From Przewalskia tangutica (lineage: Eukaryota; Streptophyta; Magnoliopsida; Solanales; Solanaceae): a stretch of DNA of 64,000 bases. Positions 35,257-47,714 of the stretch are shown piece by piece (within the stretch, counting starts at the first letter, position 1; every line of letters begins with the position of its first letter). The position numbers and the translations under genes are program-made. The DNA lies in assembly GCA_029844215.1 (NCBI GenBank), contig CM056730.1, positions 54,076,924-54,140,923 of the forward strand, written 5' to 3'. The notes beneath the pieces were generated by a model that saw only the letters and a list, made by a program, of their open reading frames with translations, was not told the origin of the DNA and did not search any database.

Positions 35257-35837
35257 CTTTTGTCACGACCCGACCTCGGGCCCGTGACTGGTGCCTTACC
35301 CCGGGCACCCTAGTGATACAACATCAGAGAAAATCAGCGGAAATAAAAACTTAAACATGAACAAGACATAAAATAAGCAATAGGCTAACCAAAACGGTTA
35401 CCTTCCGCGTATATATAAATCAAAATTGAGCAGTTAAATCCCTTACAAACCCCGCCCACAACAAGATTACTGCACTTACGAATTTTATAACAACTATGAC
35501 GGACGGGGCCCCGCCATACCACGAATGTACAAGAACCTACAAACTCGTGGAATCATACCAAAAGATAATCCTCGAGAAACGGAGCTTCCCAAAATCTTTG
35601 AATCGTGATCCTATGAGCGAGGATCAACAACCGGTGTACCTCTACTTGCGGCATGAACGCAGCCCCCCGAAGGAGGTCAGTACAACAGGTACCAAGTATG
35701 TGAAACTGAAAATACTGTAAATGAAATCATAATAGTCTATATAAAACAGGAGACATGTATGATAACCAAACTACAATTCACAATATATATTAGCAGTCAT
35801 GTCAAGTCAGGGACTCACGCCCGTAAAGTCATCACTC

Positions 35838-36217
35838 CTAATGGAAGCATACCCGTGGGCCACCCATCGTGTCAGTATGTCCAAAAGGAAATAACAAGAT
35901 AACAATCATAGTGGAAGCATACTCGTGGGCCACCCATCGTGTCAGTATGTCCAAAGCAAATAATGAATAACACTTAATGGAAGCATACCCGTGGGCCACC
36001 CATCGTGTCAGTATGTCCAAAAGGAAATAACAAGATAACAATCATAGTGGAAGCATACTCGTGGGTCACCCATCGTGTCAGTATGTCCAAAGCAAATAAC
36101 AGAATAACACTCCTAATGGAAGCATACCCGTGGGCCACCCATCGTGTCAGTATGTCCAAAAGGATCGATATAGTGGAAGCATACCCGTGGGCCACCCATC
36201 GTGTCAGTATGTCCAAC
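35838..36217. repeat. Minisatellite, about 70 bp, about 6 units
   Basis: Same unit as 11206-11728 but two fewer copies. ORFs on both strands (for example 36005-36361) result from the repeat. Confidence 0.85.
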
Positions 36218-36565
36218 AATCAACCAGATAGCCGGCCCTCCAACGAGAGACGCGGTAGCACAGAAACACAACACTTGCACAACAAAAGTTATCACCACAA
36301 GCATAGGCAAGTTCAACATACTTTTAGACATTCTTTTTATGAACACAAATCCGGGTTTTAACCCCAAGGTACTACGTATTTAAACTCTTTAAAAGATCCA
36401 TTTCTTTCACACAAAGTCACACGATACCCGTAGTATCAAAAATAGAGTAACTGTCTTTGTAAGTAAACCAAAACAATTTTCATACTTTCTTTTTAAACCA
36501 AATCATTTCTCCCTTTAAAGTCCAGTTACCATTTTAAATCCAATAATAAATCCATCCTTTTGTTT

Positions 36566-36617
36566 TCATAAAGTCGTTATAACTAACTTCCCATAAAGTT
36601 GTTATAACACTTTATGT
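36566..36617. repeat. Conserved LTR hairpin (first in E3 5' LTR)
   Basis: CATAAAGTCGTTATAAC with GTTATAACACTTTATG; partner of 12073-12124. Confidence 0.6.
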
Positions 36618-37074
36618 TTTAAACCAATTTAAGACAAAACCATGCCTTTCTTTTAAACCAAAACACTTCAAATTCCTCAAGTCTCATTTCTTTTAGAAAA
36701 CAAGTTCCTTACTTTGGAATTTAAGAAAAATCAATATTTGTTATTAATGATCTTATTAAAGCAGCCATGATCTAGGAAATGTAATACAATTTTGTCTTAT
36801 CTTAGCTTCTATGCAGATGGAGGTTTTTACTGGTTTTAATATAATTAATTATATGTCAATACATTTTCCTTTATTAACGCTGCAGTGGTTTGTTCGATAC
36901 TTATTCTCATTTCCGAAATCAATATAACTTAATCCTTTTAAAACTCAATTACCCATTTATCATAAATGCGGTTTAACAACTTTTTAACACAAACCAAGTC
37001 CTTAATATTTCACATCAAGTCATTTATAAGTCAAGTCTCTTATCTTTTAAAAATCACAGACCATTTCTTTACCT

Positions 37075-37126
37075 ACATAAAGTTGTTATAACAAACTTCC
37101 CATAAAGTCGTTATAACACTTTATGT
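37075..37126. repeat. Conserved LTR hairpin (second in E3 5' LTR)
   Basis: ACATAAAGTTGTTATAAC with GTTATAACACTTTATGT; partner of 12580-12631. Confidence 0.7.
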
Positions 37127-38030
37127 TTTAAACCAATCAAATTCGTTTAGCACACGTACGTCTACCGTACTACATAGTTCACACAATCATGCTAGAAAAG
37201 ATAGGAAGAGGTTCACATACCTCGCGGCGATTATCGACAATTAGCAAAACGCTCCAAAGTACTATCACTCTGCTAGCCTTTTCCACCCTTCAAGTAGAAT
37301 ACGCTACTCGTAGTACTTCCACCTATAATGGCCATAAAATGTCTATCAACTTCTAGATCTCTTCGTAGAATATTCTAAATACAAGATTCCTTATTCTACG
37401 GAAAATTCGGCAGCACCTCCCCCCCCGTAACTACATAAATCTCCTCCTCTATCAAGGCCCGCTACCAAGCCAACAACTCCTAGGGGGGTTACACGCCTAA
37501 CCGGACGTGTACAACACTGCCCCACAATAATACTACAAGTCTACTGTGAATACAGTTCAATTCTTATCCATATTCATTCTACATATAGTATACTCAACTA
37601 TACATTACTACAACATGTAATATCCAATTACAATAGTGGGGCAAAAATAATTACCTCGATAAGGCCAAAATTATCCAAGATATAAGTCGATCCTGAGCAA
37701 CGTTTAGCTCCAATTCCTTACGCTCCAACCCGCTGCAAGCAACCCTTAGAAGTTTCTAAACAACTTCTCTTAACACTTCATCTAAGCTATGAAGATTTTT
37801 CAGTGGCTTCATTTTGCGACTATGGAATAAAGTAGTATTTCCTGCTCTTATGTTGGGATTTCTTTGAATACCACAAGGGATTTAGGCTAAAGTATTTGGA
37901 ATAACAACAATACTTGAAGAATTCTACTCAAGGTGGGGGGGTGTTTGGAAGAGAACTCACTAAGGGAGGGAGGGGAATTTTTGCCTTGGAAACTTTCTAA
38001 TGTGGATGAAATAAAGTCTTGCACACGGGG

Positions 38031-38039
38031 TATTTATAG
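38031..38039 (-). promoter_or_regulatory. E3 promoter TATA box (5' LTR)
   Basis: CTATAAATA on the minus strand, about 490 bp from the LTR start. Confidence 0.5.
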
Positions 38040-38523
38040 GAAATCAATGGCCAAGATCTAGGCAAGTGGATGGTGAGGATGGGGTACATGTGTGGGTAGT
38101 TGGCCAACCATTTGGCTACCACAAAATGGGACAAGTGGCCACCACAAAATGGGCCACTTGTCCACCAAAAACGCCCCACTTGTCTTCTCCATTCGCCAAC
38201 ATGGCCACACGGGGTGACATGTGTCGCCCCCCTACTCGTCCAAAATATTTCGTCTTCCGAAAATATCCGTAATGCCAAAAATACGAAAATAAAGTGGGCC
38301 CCACGTGACCAACTTCGTAAATAAAATTCCATAATTCTCAAATATTCCAAAAAGTCCGAATACCAAATCTGGGAATCCAATTCCCTTTAACGAACATTTT
38401 TCCTTCACAAAATCCGGAAACTTTTCCGTCGAAAAAATCACATCTTTCTTCCTTTCCAATTTTACTGTCGTATTCTCGTACGTACGTCCTCGTATACATA
38501 CCCTGGAACTACGGGGTGTAACA

Positions 38524-39728
38524 ACCTCTACCCGCGGCATGAACGTAGCCCCCCAAAAGAGGTCAGTACAACAGGTACCAAGTATGTGAAACTGAAAATA
38601 TTGTAATGAAATCATAACAGTCTATAAAAACAGGAGACATGTATGATAACCAAACTACAATACACAATATATAAACGGTCATGTCAAGTCAGGGAATCAT
38701 GCCCTCAAAGTCATCACTCAAACATAACCATGGGTGTCAAGCCCGCAATGTCAATCATGCCCGTGGAACTCCTTCCTCACTGCTGGAAGTCTATGATATA
38801 ATATAACACCAAAAGTACACATGAACACCAGGTCCCACCTGTGTCATAAAAACTGTACAGGCCAAGTAGGAAGGCTAACCACCAGATCCACCCTGCATCA
38901 TAAAACTGACCGGGGCATGTACGAAGGCATATCTACCAGATCCAGCCTGCATCATCAACTTACCGGGGCAAGTACGAAAGCCAGCTACCAGATCCATCCT
39001 GCCGCCACGAGATATGACCGGGGCAAGTACGGAAGCCATCTACCAGGGCCTACCATACCAACTATGCTATAAAACTGGCCGGGGAAAGTACGAAAGCCAA
39101 CTACTGATCCGGCTGACAAGAATCGATCGGCAAGTACAGGGGCTAGCTACCAGATCCTTCCTGCGTCATCAACCTCATGGAGAGCTAGTCCATGGCATAA
39201 CAATAACAATAGAAGCTACCCATGGGCCACCCAACGTGTCAGTATGTCCAAGTAAATAACACGATAAAGAACTGACCGGGGCAAGTACGAAAGTCAACTA
39301 CCAGATCCATCAGACAAGAATCGACCGGTAAATACGGGCTAGCTACGGATCCTGCGTCATCAACCTCATGGAGAGCTAGTCCATGGAATAACAATAATAA
39401 TGGAAGCATACTCGTGGACTATCCAGCAGTGTCGGTATGTCCAAGTAAACAACAAGATAACCGATCCTCCATCGAGAGACGCGGTAGCATAGAAATACAA
39501 CACTTGCACAACAAAGGCTATCACAACTAGCATAGGCAAGTTTAACATACTCTTAGACTCTCATTTTATGCCAACAATCCGGGTTTCAACCCCAGAGTAC
39601 TACATACTTCAATTCTAAAAAAAAAAGATCCATTTTTACGTAAAAACCACACGATACTAATACCCGTAGTATCAAGACACTTTCATGTTTAAATCAAGTA
39701 CTTTATACTTTTTAAACCAAGTGACTTA
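38524..39728 (-). repeat. LTR C unit 1, continued after E3
   Basis: Begins with the E3 target copy ACCTC and continues the C LTR broken at 10633 (CCGGTGTACCTC joins TACCCGCGGC). Contains a degenerate repeat of about 50 bp (CTACCAGATCC..GGGGCAAGTACGAAAGCC) at 38870-39190. Ends AAGTGACTTA, where a pol fragment begins. Confidence 0.85.
38870..39190. repeat. Degenerate tandem repeat, about 52 bp, in LTR C
   Basis: Units share ACCAGATCC, TGCATCAT and CCGGGGCAAGTACGAA. Equivalent blocks at 40520-40790, 42130-42410 and 45180-45350. Confidence 0.65.
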
Positions 39729-39875
39729 TCGAGTGGAAGGGCAACACAGCGTCGCCGAGGGGTAGGTTTATTTATTACCTCAAGGCTAGAATGATGGTGC
39801 AGAAAGGGTACATCTATCATCTGGTTCGGGTATTTGATACAGCGGCTGAGGTGCCAGTTCTTCAGTCAGTCCCGG
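39729..39875 (+). pseudogene. pol: Captured pol fragment (protease-RT linker), copy 1
   Basis: Read on the + strand in one open frame: EWKGNTASPRGRFIYYLKAR, then MMVQKGYIYHLVRVFDTAAE and VPVLQSVPE. This is the linker between protease and reverse transcriptase of plant Ty3/gypsy polyproteins (typically ...ISYLKA..MV-KG-x-x-YL-x-x-VRDTSAE-P-x-x-SVPVV-EF). It runs opposite to the minus-oriented LTR C around it. It joins LTR C after AAGTGACTTA and at CCGGAAATAAAACTC, which restarts LTR C 80 bp from its end. The frame continues into LTR sequence (ORF to 40012), which is chance. Confidence 0.75.
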
Positions 39876-41342
39876 AAATAAAACTCATAGACATGGAACA
39901 ATATAAAAGAAGAAACATGCTAACCAATAAGGTCACCTTTCTGCATATATATGTAAAACCTGAACAATTATCCTTTACAAGCACAACTCACAACAGTTCT
40001 ACAGACCTCTAAGGGTTTTTATAACAACTATGATGGGACAGGGCCCCGCCATACCCCTGAATGTACAAGAACATACATTCTCAGGGAATCATACCAAAAG
40101 ATAAGCCTCCGGAGAAACAGAGCTTCCCAAAACGCAGAACTGTGACCCTAAGAGTGAGGATCAACAACCGGTGTACCTCTACCAGCGGCATGAACGTAGC
40201 CCCCCAAAAGAGGTCGATAACAGTACCAAGTATATGAAATCAAAATATCAGAATGAAATCATAACAGTCTATAAAAACATGAGACATGTATGATAACCAA
40301 ACTACAATACACAATATATAAACGGTCATGTCAAGTCAGGGACTCATGCCCTCAAAGTCATCACTCAAACATAACCATGCGCTAAGCCCGCAATGTCAAT
40401 TATGCCCGTGGAACTCCTTCCTCACTGCTGGAAGTCTATGATATAATATAACACCAAAAGTACACATGAACACCAGGTCCCACCTGTGTCATAAAAACTG
40501 TACAGGCCAAGTAGGAAGGCTAACCACGGATCGGCCAGATCATAAAGCGGCCGGCAAGATGCGGGCATATCTACGAGATCCACCTGATCATCAACTTACT
40601 GGGGCAAGTACGAAGCGCCTACGGATCCATCCTGCGCCACGAGATATGGCCGGGCAAGTACGGCCATCTACTGGGCCTACCATACCAACTATGCTATAAA
40701 GCGGCGGGAAAGTACGAAGCCAACTACGGATCCATCTGCGATCAAGAATCGGCCGGCAAGCAGGGGCTAGTACGATCCCACTGCGTCATCAACCTCGGAG
40801 AGCTAGTCCACGGCATAACAATAACAATAGCTACCCATGGGCCACCCAACGTGTCAGTATGTCCAAGTAAATAACACGATAAAGAACTGACCGGGGCAAG
40901 TACGAAAGTCAACTACGGATCCACCAGACAAGAATCGATCGGTAAATACGGGGCTAGCTACGGATCACGTCATGCGTCATCAACCTCACGGAGAGCTAGT
41001 CCATGGAATAACAATAATAATGGAAGCATACGTGGACTATCCAAAGATTGTCGGTATGTCCAAGTAAACAACAAGATAACCGATCCTCCATCGAGACGCC
41101 AGAGCATAAATACAACACTTGCACAACAAAGGCTATCACAACTAGCATAGGCAAGTTTAACATACTCTTAGACTCTCATTTTATGCCAACAATCCGGGTT
41201 TTAACCCCAGAGTACTACATACTTCAATTCTAAAAAAAAAGATCCATTTTTACGTAAAAACCACACGATACTAATACCCGTAGTATCGAGACACTTTCAT
41301 GTTTAAATCAAGTACTTTATACTTTTTAAACCAAGTGACTTA
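39876..41342 (-). repeat. LTR C unit 2 of the tandem array
   Basis: Repeats 10330-10633 plus 38529-39728, from AAATAAAACTC to AAGTGACTTA. Contains many CAG/CTG/CCC-associated losses (for example 40527-40560). With the following pol fragment it makes a unit of 1,608 bp. Confidence 0.85.
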
Positions 41343-41483
41343 TCGAGTGGAAGGGCAACACAGCGTCGCCGAGGGGTAGGTTTATTTATTACCTCAAGGC
41401 TAGAATGATGGTGCGTAGCGGTACATCTATCATCCGTTCGAATTATTTGATACAATACCGAGGTGCGATTCTTGATCGATCCG
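41343..41483 (+). pseudogene. pol: Captured pol fragment, copy 2
   Basis: Same fragment and same two junctions as 39729-39875. The first half (EWKGNTASPRGRFIYYLKAR) is intact; from 41410 the sequence is altered (CAGAAAGGG has become CGTAGCGG) and the frame is lost. The identical junctions show that it arose by tandem duplication, not by a second capture. Confidence 0.75.
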
Positions 41484-42999
41484 AAATAAAACTCATAGAC
41501 ATGGAACAATATAAAAGAAGAAACATGCTAACCAATAAGGTCACCTTTCTGCATATATATGTAAAACCTGAACAATTATCCTTTACAAGCACAACTCACA
41601 ACAGTACTACAGACCTCTAAGGGTTTTTATAACAACTATGATGGGACAGGGCCCCGTCATACCCCTGAATGTACAAGAACATACATTCTCAGGGAATCAT
41701 ACCAAAAGATAATCCTCCGGAGAAACAGAGCTTCCCAAAATGCAGAACTGTGACCCTAAGAGTGAGGATCAACAACCGGTGTACCTCTACCAGCGGCATG
41801 AACGTAGCCCCCCAAAAGAGGTCAGTACAACAGGTACCAAGTATATGAAACTGAAAATACTGTAATGAAATCATAACAGTCTATAAAAACATGAGACATG
41901 TATGATAACCAAACTACAATACACAATATATAAACGGTCATGTCAAGTCAGGGACTCATGCCCTCAAAGTCATCACTCAAACATAACCATGGGTGTCAAG
42001 CCCGCAATGTCAATTATGCCCGTGGAACTCCTTCCTCACTGCTGGAAGTCTATGATATAATATAACACCAAAAGTACACATGAACACCAGGTCCCACCTG
42101 TGTCATAAAAACTGTACAGGCCAAGTAGGAAGGCTAACCACCAGATCCATCCTGCATCATAAAACTGACCGGGGCAAGTACGAAGGCATATCTACCAGAT
42201 CAAACCTGCATCATCAACTGACCGGGGCAAGTACGAAAGCCAGCTACCAGATCCATCTTGCCGCCACGAGATATGACCGGGGCAAGTACGGAAGCCATCT
42301 ACCAGGGCCTACCGTACCAACTATGCTATAAAACTGACCGGGGCAAGTACGAAAGCCAACTACTGATCCACTGCATCAAGAATCGACGGTAGAGTACGGG
42401 CTAGCTACGGATCTCGCTGCGTCATCAACCTCATGGAGAGCTAGTCCATGGCATAACAATAACAATGGGAGCTACCCATGGGCCACCCAACGTGTCAGTA
42501 TGTCCAAGTAAATAACACGATAAAGAACTGACCGGGGCAAGTACGAAAGCCAACTACCGATCCACCAGACAAAGAATCTCACGGCAAGTACGGGGGCTAG
42601 CTACCAGATCCTGTCTGCGTCATCAACCTCATGGAGAGCTAGTCCATGGAATAACAATAATAATGGAAGCATACCCGTGGACCATCCACCAGTGTCGGTA
42701 TGTCCAAGTAAACAACAAGATAACCGATCCTCCATCGAGAGACGCGGTAGCATAGAAATACAACACTTGCACAACAAAGGCTATCACAACTAGCATAGGC
42801 AAGTTTAACATACTCTTAGACTCTCATTTTATGCCAACAATCCGGGTTTTAACCCAGAGTACTACATACTTCAATTCTAAAAAAAAAAGATCCATTTTTA
42901 CGTAAAAACCACACGATACTAATACCCGTAGTATCGATACACTTTCATGTTTAAATCAAGTACTTTATACTTTTTAAACCAAGTGACTTACACTTTTAA

Positions 43000-43340
43000 A
43001 ATAACGTCAAGTATACTTTTAAAACCCAAGTAACTCATTCTTTTAAGATCAAGACACTCACACCTTTAAAAATCAAGCCACTTATACTTCTCAAATCAAG
43101 ACAAGTTCAATATTTAAAAACAAGTTACTATACTTTTAATCTCAAGTAACTTACTCTTTTCAAAACAAGTAACCTATACTTTTAAATCAAGTTACTTCTC
43201 CTTTCCCAAAATCAAGTCGTTTATAAGTCAAGTCTCTTATTTTTCAAGATCAAGTCTCTTAACTTTCAAAATCAAGTCTCTTAGCTTTCAAAATCAAGTC
43301 TCTTAACTTTCAAAATAATAAAGTCTCTTATCTTTTAGAA
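43000..43340. repeat. A/T-rich short repeats (ATCAAGTCTCTTA type)
   Basis: Repeated CTTTCAAAATCAAGTCTCTTA and AAGTAACTTA motifs at 20-30 bp spacing. Shorter versions at 46070-46145 and 48130-48200. Confidence 0.6.
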
Positions 43341-43363
43341 TAATCAAACCATTCTTTTATCTT

Positions 43364-43414
43364 CATAAAGTCGCTATAACTAACTTCCCATAAAGCCATT
43401 ATAACACTTTATGT
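43364..43414. repeat. Conserved LTR hairpin (diverged)
   Basis: CATAAAGTCGCTATAAC with ATTATAACACTTTATGT. Confidence 0.55.
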
Positions 43415-44454
43415 TTTGAACCAACCAAAGACAACCACACTCATTTCTGAAATTAAGAGAACTTTATTCTTTTAAAGACCAAGTATAAATTTCATTCCGA
43501 ATAATGATTCATAATTTTTTAGAATAATTCAAGGTTCTTAACATTTATAACTCAAGTCAAGGACATCAAAGTGAAACCAAATTCATTTAACACACGTACG
43601 TCTACCGTACTATATATGTCACAACAATCATGCTCAAGAGGATAGGAAGAATCACATACCTCCTCGGCTTATCCACTTGCCAAGTCGAATATGCCGCGCG
43701 TAGAATATCAACCTATAATAATCAAACACGTCTATCAACGTCTAGACTTCTTCGTAGAATATTTCTAAGTATAGTATCTCTTATTCTATGGAAAATCGCA
43801 AAGACTTCGCTTTGACGTACTTTTCCACCTTTTTCATGGCCCGAAATTCAATAACCAACATGCCACATTTAAAGCGCAATTATACAACAATACTAAAGGG
43901 GATTACACGCCTAACTGGACGTGTAAAATTCTACCCCACAATATACAAAATAGTCCATTAGTCCAAAGTAAATACAGTCCAATGTAAATACAGTCCATTA
44001 GTTGGTGTTCTTGGCCAACTACTACAATCAAAACTTATCCAATTTTCGGCTAGCATGCCGGAATTACTTCTTTAATCTTCCAACTTATATTCCAATTTTT
44101 ATATAAGTTGTTATAACTTTGTTATTAACTGTCAACATGTAATAGGTAGGTTTTTACCATTTTAATGGCTAGCATGCCAATTTCTCGATTTTAGTAACTT
44201 AACAAGGTCCAAATCTTTTCCATCTTCCTTCCATGTATCACATACTCAGTTATATACTTCCAACATATATAATATCCAACTTCACAAAGAGGACAAAGTT
44301 CATTACCTCAAAGAGCCCAAAATAATCCAAGAATTAAAAGTCGATCCGTAGCACGTTTAACTCCTATTCCTTACGTTCTAATCCGCTCCAAGCAACCCTT
44401 AGAAGCACCTAACCAACTCATCTTCAAGATCCAACTTCAAAAAGTGAAGAACAC

Positions 44455-46469
44455 TGTCATGACCCGACCTCGGGCCCGCGACTGGTGTCTTACCACGGGC
44501 ACCCTAGTGATAATACATCAGAGAAAATCAGCGGAAATAAAACTCATAGACATGGAACAATATAAAAGAAGAAACAGGCTAACCAATAAGGTCACCTTTC
44601 TGCATATATATGTAAAACCCGAACAGTTATCCTTTACAAGCACAACTCACAACAGTACTACAGACCTCTAAGAGTTTTTATAACAACTATGACGGGACAG
44701 GGCCCCGCCATACCCCCTGAATGTACAAGAACCTACAATCTCAGGGAATTATACCAAAAGATAAGCTTCCGGAGAAATAGAGCTTCCCAAAACGCAGAAC
44801 TGTGACCCTAAGTGTGAGGATCAACAACCGATGTACCTCTACCAGCGGCATGAAAGCGACCAAGGAGGTCGACAACAGTACAGTATGTGAAATCAAAATA
44901 TCAGAATGAAATCATAATAGTCTATAAAAAAAGGAGACATGTATGATAACCAAACTACAATACACAATATATAAACGGTCATGTCAAGTCAGGGACTCAT
45001 GCCCTCAAAGTCATCACTCAAACATAACCATGGGTCTCATGCCCACAATGTCAATCATGCCCGTGGAACTCCTTCCTCACTGCCGGCAGTCTATGATATA
45101 ATATAACACCAAAAGTACACATGAACACCAGTCCCACCTGTGTCATAAAAATCGTACGGGTCAAGTAGGAAAGCTAACCACGGATCCGGCTGCGCATCAT
45201 AAACCGCGGCAAGTACGGCGCATAGCTACCAGATCCAGCCTGCATCACCAACTGACCGGGGCAATTACGAAAGCCAGCTACCAGATACATCCTGCATCAG
45301 CAACGACCGGGGCAAGTACGGGGGCTAGCTACCAGATCCTGCCTCCGTCATCAACCTCATGGAGAGCTAGTCCATGGCATAATAATAATATACCGGGAGT
45401 TTAACCCGTTGCATGGCCGCATGACCCCAGAATTCCTTCATCGGTGCAGACATGTCCATGTAATAATAATAATATACCGGGAGTTTATCTCGCCGCATGG
45501 CCGCATGCCCCCGGAATTCCTTCATCGGTGCAGACTTGTCCATGTAACAATAATAATATACCGGGAGTTTAACCCGCCGCATAGCCGCATGCCCCCAGAA
45601 TTCCTTCATCGGTGCAGAAATGTCCATGTAACAATAATAATATGACTGGCCCTCCATTGAGAGACGCGGTAACCTAAGAATAAAACTCTTGCACAACAAG
45701 GCTATCACAAGCAAGCATAGGCAAATTACCATACTTCTAGACTTTCATTAACATGTAAACTGATTCACCATTTTTATAAACTCCAAGTACTTTCATTTTA
45801 TGCCAACAATCTGGGTTTTAACCCTAAAGTACTACATACTTTAATTCTCTTAAAAAGATCCCCTTTTAAGTAAAAACCACACGATACTAATACCCGTAGT
45901 ATCAAAACACTTTTATGTTTAAATCAAGTACTTTATACTTTTTAAACCAAGTGGTTTACACTTTTAAAACAACGTCAAGTATACTTTTAAAACCCTAGTA
46001 ACGCACTCTTTTCAAAAACAAGTAACCTATACTTTTAAATCAAGGTACTTCTCCTTTCCCAAAATCAAGTCGTTTATAAGTCAATCTCTTATCTTTCAAG
46101 ATCAAGTCTCTTAACTTTCAAAATCAAGTCTCTTATCTTTTAGAATAATCAAACCATTCTTTTATCTTCAAAAAGTCGCTATAACTAACTTCCCATAAAG
46201 CCATTATAACACTTTATGTTTTAAACCAACCAAAGACAACCAAATTTATTTAACACTTGTACGTCTACCGTACTATATAGTTCACAACAATCATGCTCAA
46301 GAGGATAGGAAGAATCACATACCTCCTCGGCTAAACCACTTGCCAAGTCAAATATGTCGCGCGTAGAATATCAACCTATAATAATAAAACACGTCTATCA
46401 ACGTCTAGATCTCTTCGTAGAATATTTCTAAGTATAGGGTCTCTTATTCTACGAAAAATCGGGAAGCAC
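44455..46469 (-). repeat. LTR C' head, broken by E4
   Basis: Starts TGTCATGACCCG and runs 2,015 bp until E4 inserts after AAGCAC. Closely related to the C units but carries the 84-bp repeat (45382-45642) in place of part of the C repeat. The rest lies beyond the window. Confidence 0.85.
45382..45642. repeat. Tandem repeat, 84 bp x 3
   Basis: Units start with an AATAATA run and TACCGGGAGTTT, with starts near 45391, 45475 and 45559. The period is a multiple of three, so a minus-strand ORF (45367-45732) encodes three near-identical 28-residue repeats. Confidence 0.85.
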
Positions 46470-47528
46470 TGTCACGACCCGATCCCGGGCCCGTGACTGG
46501 TGCCTTACCCCGGGCACCCTAGTGATACAACATCAGAGAAAATCAGCGGAAATAAAAACTTAAACAGGAAACAAGATACATCATAAGAAAATAGGCCAAC
46601 CAAAACGGTCGCCTTCATGTATATACATAAAGCGACGATTCATAATCCTTTACAAACCCCGCCACAACAAGCGATGCACTCTATGAATATAGCAACAATT
46701 ATGACGGGACAGGGCCCCGCCATACCCCTGAATGTACAAGTATCTACAATGACAGGGGCTATACCAAAAAGATAAGCCTCCGGAGAAACGGAGCTTCCCA
46801 AACGCTGAACTGCGATCCTATGAGCGAGGATCAACAACAGGTGTACCTCTACCGCAGATGAACGCACTTCGAAGGAGGTCGATAACAGTACCAAGTATGT
46901 GAAATCAAAATATCAGAATGAAATCACATTTCATCATTTTATAAAACCATTTCGAAATAAGTAAACAGTTATGTCAAGTAAGGGGACACATATCCCCAGA
47001 ATAATCACTCACACATAACTATGGGTCTCACGCCCATAATATCACTCATGCCCGTGGAACTCATTCCTCATCACGTGAGACATGATATAAAACAACACCC
47101 ATATGTGAACACGAACACTAGATCCCGCCACGTCATTAAACCGACGGGCAGTAGAATCGCCTATACCGTTCCTAAAATCTAGTCATAAAACTTCACGCAA
47201 GGTACTAAGCTAATTACCAGATCCAAAAGCTAGCCACGCAACTGGCCGAGGCAAGTACAAAAGCTAACGTACCCTAGCCAACCGTCTCACGAGATATGAC
47301 CGAGGCAAGTATCTCAAGCTATCTACCAGCAGCCTGCCGATACACGAGAAATGACCAGGACAAGTATCTAATGTGTGCCTGTAACCACATGTACAAATCA
47401 AGCCCGTGATTGTTCGTCACCGCGGCAAGATTCATGGATTAGCGGTCCATGGACAAATGACAAAACTCTCACAATGACCGCATGCCCCGGCATCTTACCT
47501 CGGAAAGTATGGCCATGAAACCATCCTA

Positions 47529-47714
47529 CTGGACGCATGCCCGTGGAATATCCATCGCGTCAGCATGTCCAAAGGAATAACAAGATAATACTCAAAGTGG
47601 ACGCATACTCGTGGAAAATCCAACGCGTCAGTATGTCCAAAAGAAATAACCAGATAAAACTCAATAGTGGACGCATACTCGTGGATCATCCAACGCGTCA
47701 GTATATCCAACAAT
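47529..47714. repeat. Minisatellite, about 68 bp x 3
   Basis: GTGGACGCATACTCGTGGA..CGCGTCAGTATGTCC units, relatives of the E3 70-bp unit. Confidence 0.75.

Larger units (their letters stand above)
32990..35260 (-). other. E3 internal region
   Basis: 2,271 bp: shortened polypurine tract (TATTCCCTTAG, 32990-33000), the CATTCGTCCCGAATGTTCC box, about 1 kb with no recognisable protein (33020-33850), gag relic, leader and primer site. No integrase tail seen, unlike E1/E2. Confidence 0.85.
10634..38523 (-). mobile_element. E3: Ty3/gypsy LTR element, gag remnant only, with E2/E1 nested in its 3' LTR
   Basis: 3' LTR 10634-12995 plus 31925-32989, internal region 32990-35260, 5' LTR 35261-38523. The target duplication ACCTC is present at 10629-10633 and 38524-38528, and removing E3 restores a continuous LTR C. 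The internal region is 2.27 kb and lacks pol. The primer-binding site at 35245-35256 is a perfect GCTCTGATACCA. The polypurine tract is shortened. Non-autonomous as it stands. Confidence 0.92.
35261..38523 (-). repeat. E3 5' LTR
   Basis: TGTCACGACCCG to GGGGTGTAACA, 3,263 bp, followed by target copy ACCTC (38524-38528). Contains six minisatellite units, two hairpins (36566-36617, 37075-37126) and a TATA box (38031-38039). Confidence 0.92.
41484..44454 (-). repeat. LTR C unit 3, continuing to the C tail
   Basis: Third copy of the unit, but here AAGTGACTTA continues into ordinary LTR C (ACACTTTTAAAATAACG...) instead of pol. 43000-43340 is rich in AAATCAAGTCTCTTA-type repeats; hairpin at 43364-43414; the C tail (44211-44454) ends GAAGAACAC against the next C head. 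No coding region. Confidence 0.85.

Noticed and set aside
36005..36361. 118-codon ORF with repeated ATHRVSM motifs
   Set aside because: Translation of the 70-bp minisatellite plus flank; similar openings exist on the other strand and at 11588-11872.
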